From Streptomyces sp. NRRL B-1347 (lineage in GTDB: Bacteria > Actinomycetota > Actinomycetes > Streptomycetales > Streptomycetaceae), in contig NZ_JOJM01000036.1 of the NCBI RefSeq assembly GCF_000720325.1, positions 1 to 64,000 on the forward strand: a DNA stretch of 64,000 nucleotides, written 5' to 3'. Positions 1-6,415 of this stretch are shown here, piece by piece. The position numbers were made by a program, and so were the translations under genes. How positions within the stretch are numbered: position 1 is the stretch's first letter; the number at the start of each line of letters is the position of its first letter. The notes below the pieces were generated by a model. That model was given only the letters and a program-made list of their open reading frames with translations. It made no database searches and had not been told where the DNA came from.

Positions 1-210
1 CCGACCCCCACCCCCGAACCCGAGGCCGCCGGCCCCCAGAAGAGCCCACCTCACCAGCCGCTCCCGACCACTACAACCCACGCACTAAAACGACCGCTCT
101 ATCGCCCGAACACATCCCCCAAGCCCCACCACACGGGGCTGGCACGTCCACTCTCCACGGACGGCGAACAAGAGCTGCTGGCATCCTTAACACCGAGGGG
201 GCTGCCATGA
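1..210 (+). CDS. C-terminal end of an unrecognised upstream ORF
   Basis: Frame 1 is open from the window edge to a TGA at 208-210, which overlaps the ATG of the next gene in an ATGA arrangement typical of co-translated Streptomyces genes. The visible 69 residues are proline- and threonine-rich and show no family I recognise. Codon use is poor for this genome (CTA, ACA, CGA and a TTA are present), so the reading frame may not be coding. The overlap is the main support. Confidence 0.3.
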   Translation, partial: PTPTPEPEAAGPQKSPPHQPLPTTTTHALKRPLYRPNTSPKPHHTGLARPLSTDGEQELLASLTPRGLP

Positions 211-536
211 CACTGGGACGTAAGGGCGCACGGCGCATCATGGTCGACGGCACGGCCTATCGCTGGCGGCTGCGACACAGGCCGACCTACTCCCAGGGCG
301 TGGCCTGGTCACCGTGCACGTTCGCGGTCGAGCACGCGGACACCCCGGGGACAACGCTCTTGGTCGCCACCCATCAACCGCACCCGAGCAACTGGATCGG
401 ACACGAGGCCAAGCCGGTACTCCCCTCCGACGTCGCCCAAGCCATCGAACGCGCCTTGCACGAGGGCTGGACACCAACGGCTTCAGGGCCTCCCTTCCGC
501 CTCGACCTGTCCACCGGCTTCACACCCTCGCCCTGA
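207..536 (+). CDS. conserved Streptomyces hypothetical protein, 109 aa
   Basis: This is a small, probably cytoplasmic protein of unknown function. The ATG at 207 is preceded by a GAGGGG ribosome binding site at about 5 nt. The body contains VDGTAYRWRLR and LPSDVAQAIERALHEGW-like stretches, which I recall from small hypothetical proteins widespread in streptomycetes, but I cannot give it a function. It has no signal peptide, membrane segment or Cys cluster. A broken gene follows 47 nt downstream in the same orientation. It lies outside the integrated element, on the chromosomal side of the duplicated tRNA end. Confidence 0.6.
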   Translation: MTLGRKGARRIMVDGTAYRWRLRHRPTYSQGVAWSPCTFAVEHADTPGTTLLVATHQPHPSNWIGHEAKPVLPSDVAQAIERALHEGWTPTASGPPFRLDLSTGFTPSP

Positions 537-583
537 GCGGAACGGACGCGACGGCTACCGCTTCACGCCCCGAAGGACCCACG

Positions 584-939
584 ATGAAGCCGCCCTCTCC
601 CGCTGACCCGGTGGCCTGGAACGCGTATCTCGCCGAGAGGAGCTGGACCTGGACGTCGGCCCGCTCCGGCTCCTGGTGGTGGACTGGGCCCCGCCCCACG
701 GCCCGTGGGACGACCAGCTGTGCTTCGTCTACGACGGCGGCGTCCTGCCTCACGACCGGGTGGCCGCCCTCCGCCCCCACGACGAGGAACTGTCCGACAC
801 GGCCTTCGTCGCGGCCAGCGACGCTCAGGAGCTGCTGCGCCCCCGCCTCGGCAACCGCCTCAGGGCCGCGCTGCGGACCCTCGCCACGGGCTGTCCCGAG
901 TACCTGCACGACGGGTCCGCGTACCCGCCCCACCGCTGA
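584..939 (+). pseudogene. hypothetical protein gene with an apparent frameshift near 640
   Basis: An ATG at 584 opens a frame reading MKPPSPADPVAWNAYLAER, which then degenerates into W/S-rich translation. A second frame takes over at about 640 with normal codon bias (DLDVGPLRLLVVDWAPPHG) and runs to the TGA at 937-939. Joining the frames at the GAGAGGAGC stretch (about 636-644) gives one coherent acidic protein of about 118 aa. No good start exists for the second part except an internal GTG at 676. It is either a decaying gene or a sequencing error. I do not recognise the family. Confidence 0.5.
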
Positions 940-972
940 CCGGTCCGGCGCATCAGCACCCGGAAAACAACA

Positions 973-997
973 AACCCCAGGTCTCTGACCTGGGGTT
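973..997 (-). terminator. old tRNA-Gly terminator beyond the duplicated tRNA end
   Basis: A perfect 10-bp stem (973-982 / 988-997) with a CTCTG loop is followed on the minus strand by a T-rich tract (TTTGTTGTTTTCC). It sits just beyond the 3' end of the duplicated tRNA half. A related hairpin with a similar T-rich tail lies beyond the intact tRNA at 7287-7313. It is probably the original chromosomal terminator of tRNA-Gly, displaced by integration of the element. Confidence 0.7.
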
Positions 998-1002
998 AAG
1001 AA

Positions 1003-1047
1003 GAGCGGGTGACGAGAATCGAACTCGCGCTCTCAGCTTGGGAAGCT
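1003..1047 (-). other. att site: 45-bp duplicate of the tRNA-Gly 3' half
   Basis: Positions 1003-1047 are identical to 7321-7365. The copy covers the acceptor 3' strand, T arm, variable region and anticodon arm to the end of the loop, then diverges at 1048. There is no D arm or 5' acceptor strand, so it is not a tRNA gene. Duplication of a tRNA 3' end is the signature of tyrosine-integrase-mediated insertion. This is the distal attachment site of the element ending at 7320. Confidence 0.85.
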
Positions 1048-1154
1048 CGGGTGATCTAGGGTGAGTTGGGTGCCTGAGCTGCTAGGGAGCTGGCTGATGG
1101 CCTCGTGATGCTGATGGTTTGTTGTCCGCCGTTCCCCGTGGTCCCCCGCCCAAC

Positions 1155-1174
1155 CTGGCACGGGTCTGGCACGG
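1155..1174. repeat. paired CTGGCACGG repeats, possible integrase arm sites
   Basis: Two identical 9-mers start 11 bp apart, one helical turn, about 110 bp from the duplicated tRNA end. A matching arrangement with a different sequence lies near the other end of the element. Arm-type recognition of tyrosine integrases typically looks like this. The role is inferred. Confidence 0.4.
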
Positions 1175-1473
1175 TTGCAGCAGAAGGGCAGACGAGCCAC
1201 TATCTGGCTCTCGCAGCGCAACACCTCAGTGCTCCGGGCTTTGGCATAACCCTTCCAGTGTGGCAGATCAACACCGGGGGCCCAGGCCAGAGCGGGGTGG
1301 GGGCGGTCACCCGTGGGTGCCGACTGTCGGCGTTGGTCGGCTTCGGACGGCCCAGGGACGGCCCAAGGACGTGAACTGATGGCGACCTCCCGCAGCCAGC
1401 ATCGCTGTACAGCTCACCAAGTGGTCGACCGCAGCCGTCCGCCAGAATCTTCCGAGGCGTCGACTACACCGAA

Positions 1474-1489
1474 TCGTGATACGTCACGA
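1474..1489. promoter_or_regulatory. inverted repeat, candidate operator of the HEPN-like gene
   Basis: TCGTGA (1474-1479) and TCACGA (1484-1489) form perfect 6-bp arms around TACG, about 83 bp before the ATG at 1572. The position fits a dimeric repressor site, but no cognate regulator is identified. Confidence 0.3.
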
Positions 1490-1571
1490 CGGTGGAACAT
1501 AATGCAGGACACGACACCACGCACTGTGGGATCATCACTTCCCCAGAATCCACGCAATCACCGGAAGAACG

Positions 1572-2849
1572 ATGACTGTCGATAGCAGCCCTGCGGGTTC
1601 CCTGAAGCCGAATTCCCCATTGCTTGCCCTGGAGAAAAAAATCCAGGCCGCAGGCATCTCCTGCGAATGGACGACATCGTGGGACGAATCGGCACTACTG
1701 CAGATCGACATTGCGTCTGGCAGGAGCTCTCGCGCTGTACTGATTTCCGATGAAGATGCACCCACATGCCTGGAAATGGATTTCGCGAAAATTCGCGCTC
1801 TCGGCGAGTATGAAGCCTTTTATGCATTGGAGGAAAATCCCAGTATCGAAGTTGCCCTGACAGCCACCAGTGGGCCAACTCACCGCCTAATGGAGCGTAT
1901 CCCTGGATGGGTAACTGCAGATCCGGAAGAGAATCTACGTACCAAAGCACAAGGATCCGTTACGATAACCGGCACTAGGAGTGAGGACTGGTCTGCAGAG
2001 ATCAGTTCACCGTCTAAGAGATTCTCTGTTTTCTGCAGCTTTGTGCCCGTCACTCTCAAGCTTAAGGGGCGACAGCTCAGAACTTACTCAGAGGCTTTGG
2101 CATTTCTTGAAGGCGCGGGCAATGCCATCCTCTTCGAGCTCGATCTGAAATATGGCCTTTCATTCACCTTCCGGCGCATGCGACCGGTGGGCCCAATGAG
2201 ATTCGGTCGGCGGACGCACCAAAACGCAAGCGCTCCTACGCTACCTAAGCTTCAGTACGCCGCTGAGCCGCTGAGTCTCTACCGGTACGCTCGGTCAGCC
2301 GTGGGAATGCCTCTGCTTGAGTTCCTTGCCTACTATCAGGTACTCGAATACTACTTCTCTCGCTACAGCCAGCGAGATCTTCTCGATAAGCTGCGCAACG
2401 AGTTGCGTGATCCGAACTTTAGAGCGGATGATGAACGTCAGTTGTCGCGCATCCTGCGAATCACACGTCAACCTGGAAGAGGATACGGGGACGAGCGTAG
2501 CCAGCTGAAGGCAACGGTCAGGTACTCCGTTTCCGAAGATGCAATTTCGGATTTCTTCTCGGCGAATCCAGAAGTCCTTGGACACTTCAGCGCTAAAAAG
2601 CAAGCAATCGCAGGCCTAGAGCCAGTAGACCCGAAGCGGAAAAAGGGGGACCTGGCCGACTTGCTTTGCGAGAGAATCTATGAGATCAGGTGTCGAGTGG
2701 TTCACACGAAGGAAGATGGTGGAGGCCAGGTTGACTCACTGCTGATGCCCTTCTCACCCGAAGCCGAGTCTCTCCGTGCCGAGAATGTACTCATGCGGTT
2801 TCTGGCACAGAAGGTGCTCATTGCCGGTGCTGTCGATCTTCCCGCATGA
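1572..2849 (+). CDS. HEPN-like protein, candidate defence or toxin nuclease, 425 aa
   Basis: Function is not established. The C-terminal helical region contains IRCRVVHTKED, in which R373 and H378 form the R-x4-H motif of HEPN ribonucleases; proteins with this layout, such as ApeA-type anti-phage proteins, have a long N-terminal sensor region. Residues 1-220 are predicted mixed alpha/beta with no domain I can name. A YQVLEYYFSRY helix at about 256-266 precedes the HEPN-like part. The ATG at 1572 has GGAAG at about 6 nt. GC content is about 50%, far below its neighbours, which suggests recent acquisition. It is monocistronic, just inside the element end, where cargo genes usually sit. The exact family is uncertain. 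Confidence 0.75.
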   Translation: MTVDSSPAGSLKPNSPLLALEKKIQAAGISCEWTTSWDESALLQIDIASGRSSRAVLISDEDAPTCLEMDFAKIRALGEYEAFYALEENPSIEVALTATSGPTHRLMERIPGWVTADPEENLRTKAQGSVTITGTRSEDWSAEISSPSKRFSVFCSFVPVTLKLKGRQLRTYSEALAFLEGAGNAILFELDLKYGLSFTFRRMRPVGPMRFGRRTHQNASAPTLPKLQYAAEPLSLYRYARSAVGMPLLEFLAYYQVLEYYFSRYSQRDLLDKLRNELRDPNFRADDERQLSRILRITRQPGRGYGDERSQLKATVRYSVSEDAISDFFSANPEVLGHFSAKKQAIAGLEPVDPKRKKGDLADLLCERIYEIRCRVVHTKEDGGGQVDSLLMPFSPEAESLRAENVLMRFLAQKVLIAGAVDLPA

Positions 2850-2888
2850 AATCTCGCAGGTCGGCGGAGCGGCTTTGGGCTGGAGCTG

Positions 2889-2999
2889 CTTTGGGGCGAG
2901 TGATCTTGGCCCCGTAAGCTTCCGGCGAGTCGGGCAGTCTGTGGACCTGCCCGTTAAAGCACGACGTTGGGGCCAAGATCTTAGAGGCTCGCCCCAAAG
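2889..2999. repeat. 111-nt nested inverted repeat between divergent element modules
   Basis: The outer arms CTTTGGGGCGAG (2889-2900) and CTCGCCCCAAAG (2988-2999) are perfect complements. An inner pair, GATCTTGGCCCC (2902-2913) and GGGGCCAAGATC (2969-2980), is also perfect. The loop contains a third stem, CGGGCAG (2931-2937) with CTGCCCG (2947-2953). One side has a 6-nt excess (TTAGAG-like). This is too large and ordered for a simple terminator. Candidates are a replication or transfer origin, a MITE-like insertion, or a structured RNA. The rest of 2850-3185 is GC-rich and has no gene. Confidence 0.6.
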
Positions 3000-3185
3000 T
3001 GGCTGCCTAAAGTCGTGGAGCCGACCGCCCCAGCCACAGAGGGTGTCTCCCACTTCATGCCCGCAGCTCGCCAGCGCGCCGCCGGGCGCGGCCAGCCGGG
3101 GCGGAGACAGGAGGCAGGCCGCGCCGCAGAGGCGGCGCGCGCCCGCGCCGTGCGCGGGCCTTGAATCAGTAGAGAAAGTTGTAAC

Positions 3186-3572
3186 TCAGTCGGTCGCGTC
3201 GGGCTTCAAGTCGTGTGTGCACGGCTGGGGTTCCATGTGCTCCTGGTGGTCCGCGAGGGGCAGGAAGAGCGCCGGGTGCACCGTCCACGTGATGCGCGTG
3301 CTGGCGTAGGTCACCGACACCGTGCAGGGCTCCGAGCGGAGAAGGGCCCGCCGCGTGTCGATGCGGCTCTCGTAGAGCCAGTCCCAAGTCTCTTTCGGTG
3401 CAACTGGGTTCAGCTCCGCCGTGATGGCTCGTAGGGCCGTGGGGAGCCAGCCGTCCGCTTGGGCCGCGGAGTACACGCCGAAGGATGTCGTCACCGTCGG
3501 CTCGCCCGGTTCCCTCAGGTCCTCCGCCCAGCACTCGCACCAGAACCCGCGAGCCAGGCCGTCGCTCAGCAT
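3186..3572 (-). CDS. hypothetical protein downstream of the ATP-binding protein, 128 aa
   Basis: This cytoplasmic protein is of unknown function. Its ATG at 3572 overlaps the end of the upstream ATP-binding protein gene by 7 nt, so the two are probably translationally coupled. It has a WCECWAEDL segment near the N-terminus and the later segment NPVAPKETWDWLYESRI. I recognise no catalytic motif. The last residues are His/Asp-rich. In Streptomyces, small proteins of this kind often accompany RsbW-type kinases. The function and any link with the kinase are inferred only from position. Confidence 0.6.
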   Translation of the reverse strand: MLSDGLARGFWCECWAEDLREPGEPTVTTSFGVYSAAQADGWLPTALRAITAELNPVAPKETWDWLYESRIDTRRALLRSEPCTVSVTYASTRITWTVHPALFLPLADHQEHMEPQPCTHDLKPDATD

Positions 3573-4003
3573 GGGTGGCCCCCTGGCCCCGGCCGTGGCG
3601 AAGTGAACAGCTCCGCCGTCACCGTGTGCGCCCCGTCGCTGTTCCGCACCACCACCCGGTGGGCCAGTGCGCTGACCATCCCCAGGCCTCTGCCGTGGAC
3701 CGCCTCCTCGTCGGGGTGCTCGACCTTCGGAGCGGAACCGCCCGCGCCCCCAGCGTCCGTGACCGACAGGGCGATGACCTGGGACGACACCGCCAGAGCC
3801 AGGTGGAAGCTGCCCGTGGGCCGGCCGCTGGCCGTGTGCAGGATCGCGTTGGCGCTCAGCTCGCTCGCGATCAGTTCGGCGTCCTCCGCGAGGGGCGAGG
3901 AACCCAGGATGTCGCGGGTCCAGCGGCGGGCTCGGCTGACCTCTTCGGGGAGACCTGGGCAAGTGAGTCCCCAGACCCGGGCGGTGCTCGTATACTCGTG
4001 CAT
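3566..4003 (-). CDS. ATP-binding protein, RsbW-type histidine-kinase-like ATPase
   Basis: A 145-residue stand-alone HATPase_c_2 domain, related to anti-sigma factor kinases. The N box lies in ELIASELSANAILHT (about 46-60), the G1 box in VTDAGG (about 81-86), and the G2 box in GRGLGMVSALA (about 103-113). No anti-anti-sigma partner is adjacent. Dozens of such stand-alone ATPases occur in Streptomyces, mostly uncharacterised. The ATG at 4003 has AAGGAA at 6-7 nt. It follows the Nudix gene on the same strand by 46 nt, so a three-gene operon (4490 to 3186) is likely. Confidence 0.85.
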   Translation of the reverse strand: MHEYTSTARVWGLTCPGLPEEVSRARRWTRDILGSSPLAEDAELIASELSANAILHTASGRPTGSFHLALAVSSQVIALSVTDAGGAGGSAPKVEHPDEEAVHGRGLGMVSALAHRVVVRNSDGAHTVTAELFTSPRPGPGGHPC

Positions 4004-4049
4004 ACAAGTTCCTTTGTGCTGCTAGGCCGCCATGTGCAGCGGGTTCGGG

Positions 4050-4490
4050 CTATACGAGTTTCACGCCGTCGTGGGCGCGGATGGCCGGCGGAGCCGCCCC
4101 GCCCAGGGAGTCGAGCGCGTCCAGGACGCGGATCGCGTACGCCTCGTCGGCGAGTTGGGTGACCTCTTCGCGGGTGGCCCAGCGCAGGGCGCGGGTCTCC
4201 TCGCCGGTGGTGGGCGTACCGTCGGCGGCCTCGCAACGGAAGACCAGGGAGACGATCAAGCCCGTCATGTTCTTGTAGACGCCGGTCAGGGTCGCGGGAA
4301 GTGCGATCTTGACGCCGGTTTCTTCGAGGACCTCGCGCTGGAGGGCTTCGGGGATGGTTTCCTCGCGTTCGAGGACCCCGCCCGGAGGCTCCCACTGGCC
4401 GTTGTCGCGGCGCTGTATCAGCAGGGCCCGCCCCTGGTCGTCGACTATGACTCCGGCGACGCTCACGGAATGGGGGCGGTCAGTGCTCAC
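4050..4490 (-). CDS. Nudix hydrolase, Pif-like
   Basis: It carries a complete Nudix box: G, five residues, E, seven residues, then REVLEETGV, in the stretch GGVLEREETIPEALQ and onward. It should hydrolyse a nucleoside diphosphate linked to another moiety; the substrate is unknown. In pSAM2 the Nudix protein Pif blocks redundant transfer between cells carrying the element, and the gene next to a divergent GntR regulator here has the same setting. I chose the GTG at 4490, preceded by GAGG; a longer start at 4547 adds 19 residues but would run into the candidate operator. The protein from 4490 has 146 aa. Confidence 0.85.
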   Translation of the reverse strand: MSTDRPHSVSVAGVIVDDQGRALLIQRRDNGQWEPPGGVLEREETIPEALQREVLEETGVKIALPATLTGVYKNMTGLIVSLVFRCEAADGTPTTGEETRALRWATREEVTQLADEAYAIRVLDALDSLGGAAPPAIRAHDGVKLV

Positions 4491-4545
4491 GTTCCTCGGC
4501 CCTCTCGGCTGGCTAGGCTCTCCACCGTAGCAACAGCACTCGCCC

Positions 4546-4560
4546 ACTCGTCTAGATACC
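4546..4560. promoter_or_regulatory. candidate GntR operator between the Nudix and GntR genes
   Basis: ACTCGTCTAGATACC shares the CTCGT half-site, and as its complement AGACGAG, with two better sites at 5418 and 5492. It lies directly upstream of the GntR gene's ribosome binding site and in the divergent promoter region of the Nudix operon. Autoregulation is inferred. Confidence 0.45.
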
Positions 4561-4575
4561 TAAAGGAGTACACAC

Positions 4576-5364
4576 GTGACCTCACTCCCTACCGGCTTGC
4601 TCGGCGAGGTCGACCCCACGAGTGATCGTGCGGTCTTCCGGCAGATCGCCGATCAGCTGCGCGAGGCCATCGATCGTGGGCGGTTCAGGGAGGGCGAGAA
4701 GCTGCCCTCCGAAGCTGACCTTGTGGACCACTACGGGGTATCCCGGATGACGGTCCGCAACTCCTTCTCCATCCTCCAGGGCGAAGGACTCGTCCACGCC
4801 GAGCACGGCAGGGGCGTCTTCGTCCGCCCGCGGCCTCCGGTGCGGCGCCTCGCTTCGGACCGGTTCGCCCGGCGCCACCGCGATCAGGGGAAGTCGGCGT
4901 TCATCGTCGAAGCCGACGCGGCCGGTAGCCACCCCCAGGTGGACAGCCTGGAGGTGAAGGAGGAGAAGGCCATGCAGGACATCTCCACCCGGCTCGGTTC
5001 GGCGCGCAAGGTGCTCGCGCGTCGGCGCCGCTACCTCCTCGACGGCCGTCCCGTCGAGTTCGCGACCTCGTACCTCCCGCTCGACATCGCCCGCGGTACG
5101 CAGATCGCCGAGCCCAACCCCGGCCCCGGCGGCATCTACGCCCGCCTCGAAGAGCTCGGCCACCGCCTCGACCACTTCGAGGAGGACATCCGCGCCCGCA
5201 TGCCCTCGCCCGCCGAGGTCAAGACGCTGCGGCTCGCGTCCGGCGTGCCGGTGATCCATCTGATCCGCACCGCGTACGACACGGAGGGGCGGGCAGTTGA
5301 GGTCTGCGACACCGTGATGGCTGCGGACGCGTACGTCCTGTCCTACCAACTCCCCGCGAACTGA
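4576..5364 (+). CDS. GntR/HutC-family regulator, KorSA-like
   Basis: A 262-aa transcription factor. The N-terminal winged helix (about 18-85) includes REGEKLPSEADLVDHYGVSR followed by MTVRNSFSILQGEGLV. The C-terminal UTRA ligand-binding fold (about 105-257) includes VIHLIRTAYDTEGRAVEVCD. KorSA of pSAM2 belongs to this family and represses transfer and excision genes. The GTG start at 4576 has AAAGGAG at 7 nt. The gene is divergent from the Nudix operon and upstream of the SCO3933-family gene; candidate operators lie in front of both. In this remnant it may still silence an absent partner element. Confidence 0.9.
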   Translation: MTSLPTGLLGEVDPTSDRAVFRQIADQLREAIDRGRFREGEKLPSEADLVDHYGVSRMTVRNSFSILQGEGLVHAEHGRGVFVRPRPPVRRLASDRFARRHRDQGKSAFIVEADAAGSHPQVDSLEVKEEKAMQDISTRLGSARKVLARRRRYLLDGRPVEFATSYLPLDIARGTQIAEPNPGPGGIYARLEELGHRLDHFEEDIRARMPSPAEVKTLRLASGVPVIHLIRTAYDTEGRAVEVCDTVMAADAYVLSYQLPAN

Positions 5365-5417
5365 CGGGTGATGGGGCGCGAGGCCGTTCCCCGGACTCGT
5401 ACATCCCAACAGGCATA

Positions 5418-5431
5418 CTCGTATAGACGAG
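5418..5431. promoter_or_regulatory. candidate GntR operator 1 upstream of the SCO3933-family gene
   Basis: CTCGTATAGACGAG has complementary CTCGT/ACGAG arms around a HutC-type GTATAGAC core (the family consensus is roughly GT-N-TA-N-AC). A second copy starts 74 bp downstream, close to seven helical turns. Confidence 0.55.
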
Positions 5432-5491
5432 TGGGCAAGTTGTGTGTCAGAGTGATCCGCGTTCCCGGGAGTTCGGGTTCACCGATCGCAT

Positions 5492-5505
5492 CTTGTATAG
5501 ACGAG
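5492..5505. promoter_or_regulatory. candidate GntR operator 2 upstream of the SCO3933-family gene
   Basis: CTTGTATAGACGAG differs from the upstream copy by one base. It overlaps a possible -10 region and ends 17 nt before the TTG start, so binding would block transcription of the downstream gene. Confidence 0.55.
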
Positions 5506-5522
5506 TAGATAGGGGAACTGTC

Positions 5523-5873
5523 TTGCGCACCATCCGTGTTCAGACCTCGGGCGCCACGATCCTGCTTACCGAGGCCCCGGAGCCCAAGGTCCGCGACCGT
5601 CAGACCGGCGAGCGGGCCAAGGACGCGGTCAGCGGTGAGCCGCTGATGACCATCGGCGTCGTCTACATCGAGGAGGGGGAGTCGTCCCTGATCAAGGTCA
5701 CGGTCCCGGAGAGCGGGGTGGCGGAGGGGCTGGTCCTCGGCTCGCCCGTCTTGCTGCCGGGGCTCATCGCCCGGCCCTGGGAGAGCGTCTTCAACGGCCA
5801 GCAGCGGCACGGCATCGCCTACCGCTGTGCCGCCGTGACGCCCGCCGCCTTCCCGGTCGCTGCCGGAGCCTGA
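5523..5873 (+). CDS. SCO3933-family protein
   Basis: A 116-aa protein of the SCO3933 family, which is found in actinomycete integrative elements between the KorSA regulator and the spdB/tra genes. Its biochemical role is unknown; database entries call it a regulatory protein. The recognisable core is QTSGATILLTEAPEPKVRD followed by RQTGERAKDA. I chose the TTG at 5523 because GGGGAA precedes it by about 6 nt and the family starts there; no better start lies upstream. The gene overlaps a short downstream ORF by one base (TGATG). Two GntR-type operators lie in its promoter. Confidence 0.85.
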   Translation: MRTIRVQTSGATILLTEAPEPKVRDRQTGERAKDAVSGEPLMTIGVVYIEEGESSLIKVTVPESGVAEGLVLGSPVLLPGLIARPWESVFNGQQRHGIAYRCAAVTPAAFPVAAGA

Positions 5874-6046
5874 TGCCCGACCTGGCCGTCGCCGGGGACG
5901 CGTCCAGCGGCTGGTCCCGGATTCGTAGGCCCTACCTTTCGCTCGGCGAGGCTGCCGAGACGTGCCGGGATTCGGCTCACCTGGCGCCTGATCTGCCCGC
6001 GCTCAAGCCGTTTCGGCCCGTGGCCGCTGTGCGGCCCGTCGAGTGA
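5873..6046 (+). CDS. short ORF in the element operon, 57 aa
   Basis: Its ATG overlaps the stop of the SCO3933-family gene (TGATG), which implies translational coupling. The product (MPDLAVAGDASSGWSRIRR and so on) has a YLSLGEAAETC segment and no recognised domain. Its position matches small uncharacterised genes between the SCO3933 gene and spdB in related elements. It may be intact or truncated; I cannot tell. Confidence 0.45.
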   Translation: MPDLAVAGDASSGWSRIRRPYLSLGEAAETCRDSAHLAPDLPALKPFRPVAAVRPVE

Positions 6047-6181
6047 CCGGCGTCAGCAGCGGTCCGACCGCGCCCCGTGGCCGACTGATCCCGCCTGTTC
6101 CTTTCTCGGCTGGGACGAACGTTCTATTCGTCGCCATGCCTGTACCCCCTCATGCCTCTGGATCCCGGAAGGAGTCACCGC

Positions 6182-6331
6182 ATGCGCGCCCAACTGGCCC
6201 GTGTGGACACGGTGCGCGTACAAGCGGTCATCGCCGCCGCGCTGTCCTTCGCCCACCTGCACAAGGACACGATGGTCCGTGCGGGGCGTGCGAAGCGGAA
6301 GGGCGCCCAGGGCCAGAGTGGTGACTCGTGA
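6182..6331 (+). pseudogene. truncated spdB2/DUF2637-like gene
   Basis: The ATG at 6182 has a strong GGAAGGAG site. The first 27 residues (MRAQLARVDTVRVQAVIAAA, then LSFAHLH) match what I recall of the start of SpdB2-type plasmid-spread membrane proteins. After SFAHLH the frame switches to an unrelated basic tail (KDTMVRAGRAKRKGAQGQSG) and stops at 6331, so the protein has 49 aa instead of several hundred. The point after H27 is probably a deletion junction that removed the rest of spdB2, the transfer, replication and recombination genes. The homology is recalled, not searched. Confidence 0.6.
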
Positions 6332-6415
6332 GAACGGGTCTCACTCGATCTATGAGACCCCCAACCCTTCCTGCAATGAGGCTGGTTGGCGAAAGGTAGC
6401 GGCGGAGTTGGATGG

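Larger units (their letters stand above)
1048..1571. other. element left end without a gene
   Basis: No convincing coding sequence is visible; the open frames here lack ribosome binding sites and normal codon bias. The stretch holds two copies of CTGGCACGG at 1155-1163 and 1166-1174 (11-bp period) and an inverted repeat at 1474-1489 upstream of the HEPN-like gene. An integrase gene would be expected near here in an intact element and is absent. Confidence 0.6.

Noticed and set aside
1003..1047. second tRNA-Gly gene
   Set aside because: Only the 3' half and anticodon arm are present; the D arm and 5' acceptor strand are missing.
3987..3998. CTCGTATACTCG as a further GntR operator
   Set aside because: It lies inside the ATP-binding protein's coding sequence just after its start and lacks the full palindrome; possibly chance.
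6043..6324. 93-codon plus-strand frame
   Set aside because: Overlaps the short element ORF and the spdB2 fragment in another frame, and has no ribosome binding site.
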